Assembly (NCBI GenBank): GCA_023415525.1
Contig: JAEZKI010000275.1
Location: 1-10,885 of the forward strand
Origin: Bacillota bacterium
GTDB lineage: Bacteria; Bacillota; Clostridia; Lachnospirales; Cellulosilyticaceae
DNA: 10,885 nucleotides
Direction of reading: 5' to 3'
Made by a program: the position numbers and the translations under genes. The notes under the pieces are model-generated. The model saw only the letters and a program-made list of their open reading frames with translations, was not told where the DNA came from and did no database searches. Positions 1 to 6,630 of the stretch are shown here, piece by piece. Within the stretch, counting starts at the first letter, position 1. Each line of letters begins with the position of its first letter.

Positions 1-36
1 TAAACTTTAAAAAGAAAAGTTTAGGAGCTAAAAGAG

Positions 37-119
37 TGCCGGCAGTGGGACTTGAACCCACACGTAGTTGCCTACAACAGATTTTGAGTCTGCCTCGTCT
101 GCCATTCCGACATGCCGGC
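37..119 (-). tRNA. tRNA-Leu (anticodon CAA)
   Basis: Read on the minus strand, the gene folds as a class II tRNA. The 7-bp acceptor stem pairs GCCGGCA (119-113) with TGCCGGC (44-38), and position 37 is discriminator A. The anticodon stem GCAGA/TCTGT closes the loop CTCAAAA, which gives anticodon CAA and reads UUG leucine codons. A long variable arm (TGTAGG..CTACGT) and a 5-bp T stem with a TTCAAGT loop follow. The 83-nt length and long variable arm fit leucine. The 3' CCA is not encoded (CTCTTTT follows), so it must be added after transcription. It is divergent from the sigma-factor operon. Confidence 0.95.
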
Positions 120-144
120 AAATAGAAAATGTCTTAAGACAAGT

Positions 145-176
145 AGTATATTACCATATTCTAGATAAAAGCGCAA
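145..176 (-). promoter_or_regulatory. possible promoter of tRNA-Leu
   Basis: On the minus strand TTGCGC (176-171) lies 17 bp before TAATAT (153-148), and TATACT (150-145) overlaps it as an alternative -10. Transcription would start about 20 nt before the mature tRNA. The 10-bp palindrome GTCTTAAGAC (131-140) lies in this short leader. The -35 match is weak. Confidence 0.4.
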
Positions 177-234
177 GTAAAAAATGATAAGATAAGGAAT
201 TATTTTTATGTCTACTAACAGATGAAGTAAAACA

Positions 235-263
235 TTGTATCTCTTGGCATAATCCATTACAAT
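235..263 (+). promoter_or_regulatory. candidate promoter of the sigma/anti-sigma operon
   Basis: TTGTAT (235-240), a 17-bp spacer and TACAAT (258-263) form a housekeeping-type promoter about 57 bp before the sigma start codon. I did not see the AAC-type -35 and CGT-type -10 pair expected if the ECF factor drove its own gene. Confidence 0.45.
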
Positions 264-289
264 AAGAATAGTGACCTTCTAGGATGAGT

Positions 290-315
290 AAGGAGGTTAA
301 ATGAAGGGAGGATAA
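290..315 (+). promoter_or_regulatory. tandem ribosome sites with a four-codon leader ORF
   Basis: AAGGAGG (290-296) precedes an ATG at 301 that opens a tiny frame, Met-Lys-Gly-Gly-stop (301-315). The second ribosome site, AAGGGAGG (304-311), lies inside this frame and is 8 nt before the sigma ATG at 320. A ribosome on the first start would cover the second site, so the arrangement could tune sigma translation. The spacing of the first site to its ATG is short (4 nt), so use of the mini-ORF is uncertain. Confidence 0.4.
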
Positions 316-319
316 GCTC

Positions 320-928
320 ATGCAAGAAGCAGAGGAAAGACAGCTTATTGAAAAAGTAAAGGGTGGGGATAGTAAAGCTTTTGAAGAGCTCCTCTTTTAC
401 TATGAGAAGTCTATTTATAGTATTTGTTTAAGAATGCTTAAAAATGAAGAGGAAGCCATGGACGCAGCACAAGAAGTGGCCCTAAAATTATGGCGACAGC
501 TTCATCTTTTTGAATATAAATCCAAATTAAGCACATGGATCTATAGATTAACGACCAACCAGTGTCTGGATCAGCTTAGAAAGCTCAAACATAAGAGGGA
601 TATTTCTCTCTTTCAACAAGATAGAGAAAAAGAGGAAGAATGGCTATTAGAAAGTCCCGATGAAGGGGCTTTAGTGGAGCCTAAGATTGAACAAAAAGAG
701 CTTCAAGACATCCTACAGCAAGCGATAATGGAATTAAAGGAAGATTATCGTGTGATTTTGGTATTTCGAGATATAAAACATTATGCCTATGAAGAAATAG
801 CAGAGATTTTAGAAATATCATTAGGAACTGTAAAATCGCGATTATCTCGTGCCAGATTAGCGTTAAAAAAAGTTTTGGAGCAGGATAAGGAACCCTACCG
901 ATCTTTTTTTCGTCTAAAAAGGCAATAA
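320..928 (+). CDS. ECF-type RNA polymerase sigma factor
   Basis: This 202-residue protein is an extracytoplasmic-function (sigma-70 family) sigma factor that directs RNA polymerase to a small regulon. Region 2 spans about residues 20-90: FEELLFYYEKSIYSICLRML followed by the DAAQEVALKLW core-binding helix and STWIYRLTTNQCLDQLRK, which contacts the -10 element. Region 4 spans about 127-187, with the helix-turn-helix YEEIAEILEISLGTVKSRLSRAR at 157-179 for -35 recognition. A charged linker of about 35 residues separates them, and no region 1.1 or 3 is present, as usual for ECF factors. The start at 320 is set by AAGGGAGG 8 nt upstream. The anti-sigma gene follows after a 12-nt gap, so the two are co-transcribed. 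The stimulus it answers cannot be told from sequence. Confidence 0.93.
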   Translation: MQEAEERQLIEKVKGGDSKAFEELLFYYEKSIYSICLRMLKNEEEAMDAAQEVALKLWRQLHLFEYKSKLSTWIYRLTTNQCLDQLRKLKHKRDISLFQQDREKEEEWLLESPDEGALVEPKIEQKELQDILQQAIMELKEDYRVILVFRDIKHYAYEEIAEILEISLGTVKSRLSRARLALKKVLEQDKEPYRSFFRLKRQ

Positions 929-940
929 GGAGTGTGCCCT

Positions 941-1756
941 ATGAAATGTAATATGTATATAAATAAAATGTCGAGTTATTATGAGAATGAGCTTAAAGAA
1001 GAGGAAAGGCAAGAGCTAGAAGAACATCTTGGCACATGTGCTTATTGCCAAGACGAATGGAAAAAGTTAAAAATAATTTTAGATGAATTAAAACAGTTAG
1101 AAGAAGTTTCTTTACCCACTAACTTTCATGAAACCATAATGAAAAGAGTCTATGAAGAAGAAAAAAAGAAGACTCAAGACACATTAAAAACCTTCTCTAA
1201 AAAGAAAAGGACTTCCTGGTTAAAGGCAGGAGGAGGTCTTGTAGCTGTATTGGTTTTGGCTATAGGTTTTTTGAATTATGATTTCTCATTTACCAATGAC
1301 AAGGGAGCAGCTATTGCATCCACTGAAAGTATGAAATCAGAAATGGCGGCACCAGCCCTTAAGGAAAAAGAGATAGAAAGACCAGCGGCCAGAGGAATCA
1401 TAGAAAGCAAGGAAAGTCAGGTAACTGGAACAGAAGAAAAGCAGGAAGAAAATATGATTTACCATGTAGCGGAAAGTGAGGCTTTAGATCACCAAACTTT
1501 TTTACAGGAGGAGTGGCAGATTATAACACCCCATCCTCTAGAGGTCCTAGAAAGACTAAAAAACTATAGCCTAGAACAAGGCTATGAGTGGCTTTCACAA
1601 GAGGAGAATGAAAAGGGTGAGCCCGTTGTTTTACTGCAAGGCAGTATAAATAAAGAAGACGTGAAGGCTTTTTTAGAAAAAGAGGGTTGTGAGCTACAGG
1701 AAATAGTAGAAACTTCAGAGGGAGAAGCCATAAGACTTACGTTTCGACAAGAATAA
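941..1756 (+). CDS. membrane-anchored zinc-finger anti-sigma factor
   Basis: This protein of 271 residues probably holds the upstream ECF sigma factor inactive at the membrane. The N-terminal part has the ZAS-type zinc motif His29-x3-Cys33-x2-Cys36, with Cys3 as likely fourth ligand. A basic stretch (KKKRTSWLK) then leads into one membrane helix at about residues 96-112 (LVAVLVLAIGFLNY), followed by an extracytoplasmic part of about 155 residues. The outer part is Glu/Lys-rich with no domain I recognise, and it is the likely sensor or protease-cleaved region. I choose ATG 941, which has AAGGAG (927-932) with 8-nt spacing. The GTG at 932 is in frame but sits within that ribosome site. Release by regulated proteolysis is known for the family but not shown here. 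Confidence 0.88.
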   Translation: MKCNMYINKMSSYYENELKEEERQELEEHLGTCAYCQDEWKKLKIILDELKQLEEVSLPTNFHETIMKRVYEEEKKKTQDTLKTFSKKKRTSWLKAGGGLVAVLVLAIGFLNYDFSFTNDKGAAIASTESMKSEMAAPALKEKEIERPAARGIIESKESQVTGTEEKQEENMIYHVAESEALDHQTFLQEEWQIITPHPLEVLERLKNYSLEQGYEWLSQEENEKGEPVVLLQGSINKEDVKAFLEKEGCELQEIVETSEGEAIRLTFRQE

Positions 1757-1764
1757 GACCAGTG

Positions 1765-1798
1765 ACTACGGAAAGACTTGACAGTTTCTGTGGTTTTT
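1765..1798 (+). terminator. terminator of the sigma/anti-sigma operon
   Basis: ACTACGGAAA (1765-1774) pairs with TTTCTGTGGT (1785-1794) over 10 bp including two G-U pairs, with a 10-nt loop, followed by a T run (1795-1798). It starts 9 nt after the anti-sigma stop. Its loop contains TTGACA (1778-1783), so terminator and promoter elements overlap. Confidence 0.65.
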
Positions 1799-1825
1799 GA
1801 TACATTAAAAGCGTAAACTTATAAT
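1797..1825 (+). promoter_or_regulatory. promoter of the glyS T-box transcript
   Basis: TTGATA (1797-1802), a 17-bp spacer and a perfect TATAAT (1820-1825) place the start near 1832, just before the T-box stem I. A second candidate overlaps it: a perfect TTGACA (1778-1783), 17 bp and TACATT (1801-1806). The first pair is the better overall match. Confidence 0.75.
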
Positions 1826-1831
1826 CCTTGC

Positions 1832-2027
1832 AGTGATAAAGAGGAGTAGCAGTCTAGAGAGATTTTTTAGCGAGATTGGGGTGGTGGGAGCCAATTAAAT
1901 CTAAGCTGTGAAGGCGCTTTGGAGCAAGACTGTAAAAGAGGAACAAAAAGTGTTTTTGTTCAATAAGGGTGGAACCGCGGAAGTTACCTTTCGTCCCTTT
2001 GCTAGGGATGGAAGGTTTTTTATTTTA
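1832..2027 (+). promoter_or_regulatory. glycine T-box riboswitch (compact type)
   Basis: This leader senses uncharged tRNA-Gly and lets transcription read into glyS when glycine charging is low. The base of stem I pairs CAGTCT (1850-1855) with AGACTG (1927-1932). The 3' side of stem I carries GTGAAGGCGC, in which GGC (1913-1915) is the likely glycine specifier codon. Stem III is an 8-bp hairpin, AACAAAAA/TTTTTGTT (1942-1960). The conserved T-box sequence AGGGTGGAACCGCGG lies at 1966-1980. Its UGGA would pair with the tRNA 3' end UCCA, and discriminator U is the one found in bacterial tRNA-Gly, which supports glycine specificity. Only 9 nt separate stem I from stem III, so stem II is absent, as in known glycine T-boxes. 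The exact 5' end is inferred from the promoter. Confidence 0.92.
1986..2027 (+). terminator. T-box attenuator terminator
   Basis: ACCTTTCGTCCC (1986-1997) pairs with GGGATGGAAGGT (2005-2016) over 12 bp with two G-U pairs and a 7-nt loop, followed by TTTTT and more T-rich sequence. The CCCTT at 1995-1999 can instead pair with AAGGG just before the T-box bulge to form the antiterminator, so the two structures exclude each other. Confidence 0.9.
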
Positions 2028-2053
2028 TCCAAAAATAAGGAGGAACAAGTGAA

Positions 2054-3439
2054 ATGACTGAAAAGAGTATGCAACAAATTGTGGCTGTAGCCAAATCAAG
2101 AGGCTTCGTCTATCCAGGCTCTGAAATTTATGGTGGATTAGCGAACTCATGGGATTATGGTCCATTAGGTGTAGAGTTCAAAAACAATGTTAAAAAGGCA
2201 TGGTGGAAAAAATTTATACAAGAAAGTCCTTATAATGTAGGAGTGGACTGTGCCATCTTAATGAATCCACAAGTATGGGTAGCTTCTGGACACGTAGGAG
2301 GCTTTAATGACCCTTTAATGGACTGTAAGGCTTGTAAAGAACGTTTTAGAGCTGATAAAATTATTGAAGACTTCTTAGAAGCAGCAGGTACACCAGAGGT
2401 AGTAGATGGCTGGAGTCATGAAGAGATGCAAAGCTTTATTAAAGAAAAAGCCATTCCTTGTCCAAGTTGTGGGGCTCATGACTTTACGGATATTCGCCAA
2501 TTCAACTTGATGTTTAAAACATTCCAAGGTGTCACAGAGGACTCTAAAAATGTGGTTTACTTACGTCCTGAAACGGCACAAGGTATTTTTGTAAACTTCA
2601 AAAGTGTACAACGTACCACACGTAAAAAAGTACCTTTTGGTATTGGACAAATTGGTAAGTCCTTTAGAAATGAAATTACACCAGGTAACTTCATTTTCAG
2701 AATTCGTGAATTTGAGCAAATGGAACTGGAGTTTTTCTGTAAACCAGGAACTGAATTAGAATGGTTTGATTATTGGAGAGCTTATGCGAAAAACTTCCTT
2801 TTAAATTTAGGTATTCATGAGGAGAATATGCGCCTTCGTGATCATTCTCCAGAAGAACTTTCTCACTATAGTAATGCCACAACGGATATTGAGTTTAAAT
2901 TCCCATTTGGATGGGGTGAGCTTTGGGGGATTGCTAGTCGTACAGACTTTGACCTTAAGCAACATCAGACTCACTCTGGGGAAGATATGCAATATTTCGA
3001 TCCAACTACAAATGAGAAATATATTCCTTACTGTGTGGAACCTTCTTTAGGTGCAGACCGTGTAACACTTGCTTTCTTATGTGAAGCTTATGATGAAGAA
3101 ACCTTAGAAGATGGTGAAACAAGAACGATATTCAGATTCCATCCAGCCCTTGCACCCGTTAAAGCCGCAGTACTTCCACTTTCTAAGAAATTATCTGAAG
3201 AGGCTATGAAGGTTTATACGGAACTTGCAAAGCACTTTAATGTTGAATATGATGAAGCGGGCTCAATTGGTAAGCGTTATAGAAGGCAAGATGAAATTGG
3301 TACACCATTCTGCATTACTTTTGACTTTGATTCCTTAGAGGATCAAAAAGTAACCGTACGTGATCGTGATACTATGATGCAAGAACGTATTGCCATTGAG
3401 GATTTAGTTAAATATATTGAAGATAAGATGTCATTTTAG
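2054..3439 (+). CDS. glyS: glycyl-tRNA synthetase, single-chain (alpha2) type
   Basis: This 461-residue class II aminoacyl-tRNA synthetase charges tRNA-Gly with glycine using ATP. It is the homodimeric alpha2 form, not the two-subunit GlyQ/GlyS form of Bacillus subtilis. Visible landmarks are the N-terminal [14 protein letters not shown] (26-39), RPETAQG (171-177), motif 2 [19 protein letters not shown] (204-222), motif 3 [13 protein letters not shown] (329-341), and a C-terminal anticodon-binding domain from about residue 365 ([13 protein letters not shown]). Two Cys-x2-Cys pairs, Cys91/Cys94 and Cys136/Cys139, lie in the insertion between motifs 1 and 2 and look like a zinc site. TAAGGAGG (2036-2043) sets the ATG at 2054. 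Expression is controlled by the T-box leader directly upstream, and a strong hairpin terminator follows, so glyS is probably monocistronic. Confidence 0.97.
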   Translation: MTEKSMQQIVAVAKSRGFVYPGSEIYGGLANSWDYGPLGVEFKNNVKKAWWKKFIQESPYNVGVDCAILMNPQVWVASGHVGGFNDPLMDCKACKERFRADKIIEDFLEAAGTPEVVDGWSHEEMQSFIKEKAIPCPSCGAHDFTDIRQFNLMFKTFQGVTEDSKNVVYLRPETAQGIFVNFKSVQRTTRKKVPFGIGQIGKSFRNEITPGNFIFRIREFEQMELEFFCKPGTELEWFDYWRAYAKNFLLNLGIHEENMRLRDHSPEELSHYSNATTDIEFKFPFGWGELWGIASRTDFDLKQHQTHSGEDMQYFDPTTNEKYIPYCVEPSLGADRVTLAFLCEAYDEETLEDGETRTIFRFHPALAPVKAAVLPLSKKLSEEAMKVYTELAKHFNVEYDEAGSIGKRYRRQDEIGTPFCITFDFDSLEDQKVTVRDRDTMMQERIAIEDLVKYIEDKMSF

Positions 3440-3491
3440 TAAATTTTAACAAAAAGTATTTTTAACAAGAACAATCTAAAAAAAGTAGAAG

Positions 3492-3543
3492 ACACTAGGA
3501 TAATGCAGCCATTATGGCCATTAGCCTAGTGTTTTATTATTTG
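3492..3543 (+). terminator. glyS terminator
   Basis: ACACTAGG (3492-3499) pairs with CCTAGTGT (3525-3532). After one A/G mismatch the stem continues as TAATG/CATTA, then GCC/GGC around an ATTAT loop, with CA bulged at 3506-3507. TTTTATTATTT follows. The hairpin begins about 50 nt after the glyS stop. Confidence 0.85.
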
Positions 3544-3709
3544 TAGGAAATGCCCTCCATATAAGGGATGAATCAGCTTATTACTGAATAAAGTGAACAA
3601 ATGTGTTGTGTATATTAGATAAAAAATATTAGTAAAAAATAAAAATATAGGTCATTCTAATGAAACATAGTGTGTAATTATAAAATATGATATCTAATTT
3701 AAAAAATTA

Positions 3710-3718
3710 TGATATAAT
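3710..3718 (+). promoter_or_regulatory. extended -10 promoter of ppdK
   Basis: TGATATAAT contains a perfect TATAAT (3713-3718) preceded by TG plus one base, the extended -10 pattern that can work without a good -35. No convincing -35 hexamer lies 16-18 bp upstream. Transcription would start near 3725. Confidence 0.65.
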
Positions 3719-3728
3719 ATGTGAGAGA

Positions 3729-3780
3729 TAAAGTAAACACCTTTAGTTTTACCGCCAAAAGAACTGATGGGTTTGCTTTA
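3729..3780 (+). promoter_or_regulatory. long hairpin in the ppdK 5' leader
   Basis: TAAAGTAAAC (3729-3738) pairs with GTTTGCTTTA (3771-3780) over 10 bp. After a bulged A, CC (3740-3741) pairs with GG (3769-3770). An inner helix of about 8 bp (3743-3750 with 3760-3767) closes the loop ACCGCCAAA. It would start a few bases after the predicted transcript start and ends 15 nt before the ribosome site. There is no clean U tract behind it, so it looks like a leader structure and not a terminator. I do not recognise it as a known riboswitch class. Confidence 0.55.
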
Positions 3781-3811
3781 TTATGTACATAATTAGGAGG
3801 GAATATTGAAT

Positions 3812-6439
3812 ATGGCTAATAAGTGGGTATATTTATTTAAAGAAGGCAATGCGACAATGAAAAACCTTCTCGGTGGTAAGGGTGCGAACTTGGCAGAAAT
3901 GACAGTTCTTGGTCTTCCAGTACCACAAGGTTTTACGATTACAACAGAAGCTTGTACTCAGTATTATGAAGATGGTGAAATAATCAATGATGAAATCCAA
4001 GGTCAAATCATGGAGTACATCACTAAAATTGAAGAAATTAATGGTAAAAAGTTTGGAGATAAAGAAAATCCTCTTTTAGTATCTGTTCGTTCAGGCTCTA
4101 GAGCCTCTATGCCAGGTATGATGGATACTATCCTTAATCTTGGTTTAAATGAAGATGTTGTAGAAGTACTTGCTAACAAATCAGGTAATCCTAGATGGGC
4201 TTGGGATTGCTATAGAAGATTTATTCAAATGTTTTCAGATGTTGTTATGGAAGTTGGAAAGAAATACTTTGAAGAATTAATTGATAAAATGAAAGAAGAA
4301 AAAGGCATCACACAAGATGTTGATCTTGATGCAGAAGATCTTAAGAAACTTGCTAATCAATTTAAAGCTGAATACAAAGCAAAAATTGGAAAAGACTTCC
4401 CAGATGATCCAAAAGTTCAATTAATGGCAGCTGTTAAAGCTGTATTCCGTTCATGGGATAACCCAAGAGCAAATGTTTATCGTCGTGACAATGATATCCC
4501 TTATTCTTGGGGAACAGCAGTTAACGTACAACCTATGGCATTTGGTAATATGGGTGAAACATCTGGTACAGGTGTTGCTTTCACACGTGACCCTGGTAAT
4601 GGTGAGAAAAAACTCATGGGTGAATTCTTAATCAATGCACAAGGTGAAGACGTAGTGGCTGGTGTTCGTACACCACAACATATTGATCAATTAGCAGAAG
4701 TTATGCCAGAAGCATTTAATGAGTTTAAAGCAATTTGTGAAAAGCTTGAAAAACATTATAGAGATATGCAAGATATGGAATTTACCATTGAAGACCGTAA
4801 ACTTTATATATTACAAACACGTAATGGTAAGAGAACAGCTCAAGCTGCTTTAAAGATTGCTTGTGACCTTGTTGATGAAGGCATGAGAACACCTGAAGAA
4901 GCAGTAGCTATGATTGATCCTAGAAATTTAGATACATTACTTCACCCACAATTTGATACAAAGGCATTAAAAGCGACAACACCTCTGGGTAAAGGTCTTG
5001 GTGCATCACCAGGAGCTGCTTGTGGTAAAGTTGTCTTCACAGCTGAAGATGCAAAAGCTTGGGGAGCAAGTGGTGAAAAAGTTGTCCTTGTTCGTCTTGA
5101 AACATCACCAGAAGATATCGAAGGTATGAAAGCTGCTCAAGGTATCTTAACTGTTCGTGGTGGTATGACATCACATGCTGCTGTAGTTGCTCGCGGTATG
5201 GGTACATGCTGTGTATCAGGTTGTGGCGATATCAAAATGGACGAAGCAAATAAGAAATTTGAATTAGCTGGTAAAACCTTCTATGAAGGAGATTTTATCT
5301 CTATTGATGGTACAACAGGTAATATCTATGATGGTCTTATTCCAACCGTTGATGCAGTCATTGCTGGTGAATTTGGTAGAATCATGGCATGGGCTAATGA
5401 ATTTAAAAAATTAAAAGTACGTACAAATGCAGATACACCAGAAGATGCTAAAAAGGCACGTGAACTAGGTGCAGAAGGTATTGGTCTTTGTCGTACAGAG
5501 CATATGTTCTTCGAAGCCAATAGAATTGCTGCCTTCCGTGAGATGATTTGCTCAGATACAGTAGAAGAAAGAGAAGCTGCTCTTGAAAAGATTCTTCCTT
5601 ATCAACAAAGTGACTTTGAAAAATTATATGAGGCTCTTGAAGGAAACCCAGTAACTATTCGTTTCTTAGACCCACCTCTTCATGAATTTGTTCCTACAGA
5701 AGAAGAAGATATTGAGAGATTAGCTGTTGCTCAAAATAAATCTGTTGAAACCATTAAAGCCATCATTGATTCTTTACATGAATTTAACCCAATGATGGGT
5801 CACAGAGGATGTCGTCTTGCTGTAACTTATCCTGAAATTGCTAAAATGCAAACAAAAGCTGTTATTCGTGCAGCTATCAATGTTCAAAAAGCACATGCTG
5901 ATTGGAATGTTAAACCAGAAATTATGATTCCACTTATTTGCGATATTAAAGAGTTAAAATTTGTTAAGAAACTCGTTGTTGAAACTGCAAATGCTGAGAT
6001 TGCTGCTGCAGGCATTAACTTAAACTACGAAGTGGGTACAATGATTGAAATCCCAAGAGCTGCTCTTACAGCAGATGAGATTGCTAAAGAAGCTGATTTC
6101 TTCTGCTTCGGTACCAATGACTTAACACAGATGACCTATGGTTTCTCTCGTGATGATGCAGGTAAGTTCTTAGATGCTTACTATAGCACAAAGATTTTCG
6201 AGAATGATCCATTTGCTAAATTAGATCAAACAGGTGTTGGTGCATTAATGGAAATGTCTATTAAATTAGGACGTCCTGTTAATTCAAAATTACATGTTGG
6301 TATCTGTGGAGAACATGGTGGAGATCCATCATCAGTAGAATTCTGCCACAAGCTTGGACTTGACTATGTGTCTTGTTCACCATTTAGAGTACCTATTGCA
6401 AAATTAGCTGCTGCTCAAGCTGCAATCGCAGATAAATAG
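3812..6439 (+). CDS. ppdK: pyruvate, phosphate dikinase
   Basis: The enzyme reversibly converts pyruvate, ATP and phosphate to PEP, AMP and pyrophosphate. In anaerobic Clostridia it often works in PPi-dependent glycolysis or in gluconeogenesis. The 875-residue chain is full length. The N-terminal ATP-grasp part has GGKGANLAEM near residue 22, RSGSRASMPGMMDTILNLG near 94 and ETSGTGVAFTRDPGNGE near 249. The swivelling phosphohistidine domain has GGMTSHAAVVARGMG with catalytic His455, the same number as I recall for the Clostridium symbiosum enzyme. The C-terminal PEP/pyruvate barrel has GIGLCRTEHMFF, GTNDLTQMTYGFSRDD and the acid-base cysteine at about 832 in CGEHGGDP. I choose ATG 3812 to give the usual MANKWVYLF start. 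An in-frame TTG at 3806 lies closer to AGGAGGG (3795-3801) and cannot be excluded. Its own promoter and terminator flank it. Confidence 0.97.
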   Translation: MANKWVYLFKEGNATMKNLLGGKGANLAEMTVLGLPVPQGFTITTEACTQYYEDGEIINDEIQGQIMEYITKIEEINGKKFGDKENPLLVSVRSGSRASMPGMMDTILNLGLNEDVVEVLANKSGNPRWAWDCYRRFIQMFSDVVMEVGKKYFEELIDKMKEEKGITQDVDLDAEDLKKLANQFKAEYKAKIGKDFPDDPKVQLMAAVKAVFRSWDNPRANVYRRDNDIPYSWGTAVNVQPMAFGNMGETSGTGVAFTRDPGNGEKKLMGEFLINAQGEDVVAGVRTPQHIDQLAEVMPEAFNEFKAICEKLEKHYRDMQDMEFTIEDRKLYILQTRNGKRTAQAALKIACDLVDEGMRTPEEAVAMIDPRNLDTLLHPQFDTKALKATTPLGKGLGASPGAACGKVVFTAEDAKAWGASGEKVVLVRLETSPEDIEGMKAAQGILTVRGGMTSHAAVVARGMGTCCVSGCGDIKMDEANKKFELAGKTFYEGDFISIDGTTGNIYDGLIPTVDAVIAGEFGRIMAWANEFKKLKVRTNADTPEDAKKARELGAEGIGLCRTEHMFFEANRIAAFREMICSDTVEEREAALEKILPYQQSDFEKLYEALEGNPVTIRFLDPPLHEFVPTEEEDIERLAVAQNKSVETIKAIIDSLHEFNPMMGHRGCRLAVTYPEIAKMQTKAVIRAAINVQKAHADWNVKPEIMIPLICDIKELKFVKKLVVETANAEIAAAGINLNYEVGTMIEIPRAALTADEIAKEADFFCFGTNDLTQMTYGFSRDDAGKFLDAYYSTKIFENDPFAKLDQTGVGALMEMSIKLGRPVNSKLHVGICGEHGGDPSSVEFCHKLGLDYVSCSPFRVPIAKLAAAQAAIADK

Positions 6440-6450
6440 TCAATAGAAAT

Positions 6451-6505
6451 AAAAATAGTCTGTAGGAGTACATAAGTTCTCTTGCAGACTATTTTTTTAT
6501 TTTAT
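6451..6505 (+). terminator. ppdK terminator
   Basis: An 18-bp stem with two G-U pairs joins 6451-6468 (AAAAATAGTCTGTAGGAG) to 6479-6496, with a 10-nt loop, followed by TTTATTTTA. The A-run on the 5' side and T-run on the 3' side would also allow it to act in the opposite direction. Confidence 0.92.
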
Positions 6506-6529
6506 AGAAGAAAAGAGAAAGAACCTATA

Positions 6530-6548
6530 ATATAACTTGTAGTTATAT
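6530..6548 (+). repeat. inverted repeat upstream of the methyltransferase gene
   Basis: ATATAACT-TGT-AGTTATAT is a perfect 8-bp inverted repeat with a 3-bp centre, about 82 bp before the methyltransferase ATG. It has no T tail and is of operator size. A TACAAT -10 candidate lies at 6592-6597 without a clear -35. Regulatory use is inference. Confidence 0.4.
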
Positions 6549-6630
6549 GAAACATGAGAAAGATACATTCTACTTATGACTTACTTTAAGGTACAATAAG
6601 GGTACTTATTAAAGAAAGAAGGGGATAATC

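Larger units (their letters stand above)
3440..3811 (+). other. intergenic region glyS-ppdK
   Basis: There is no convincing gene in this 372-bp stretch. In order it holds a short AT-rich segment with a repeated TTTTAACAA (near 3445 and 3461), the glyS terminator, about 160 bp of very AT-rich sequence (3545-3705), an extended -10 promoter, a long hairpin leader and the ppdK ribosome site. Confidence 0.7.

Noticed and set aside
1..23. Inverted repeat TAAACTTT/AAAGTTTA downstream of the tRNA gene as a terminator
   Set aside because: The 8-bp stem is mostly A-T pairs and the expected U tract would fall outside the window, so it cannot be supported.
72..257. Minus-strand 61-codon frame across the tRNA-Leu gene
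   Set aside because: It includes the tRNA sequence itself, lacks a ribosome site and has no recognisable protein features.
932..940. GTG at 932 as start of the anti-sigma gene
   Set aside because: The GTG lies within the AAGGAG ribosome site. The ATG at 941 has ideal 8-nt spacing and gives the usual short N-terminus before the zinc motif.
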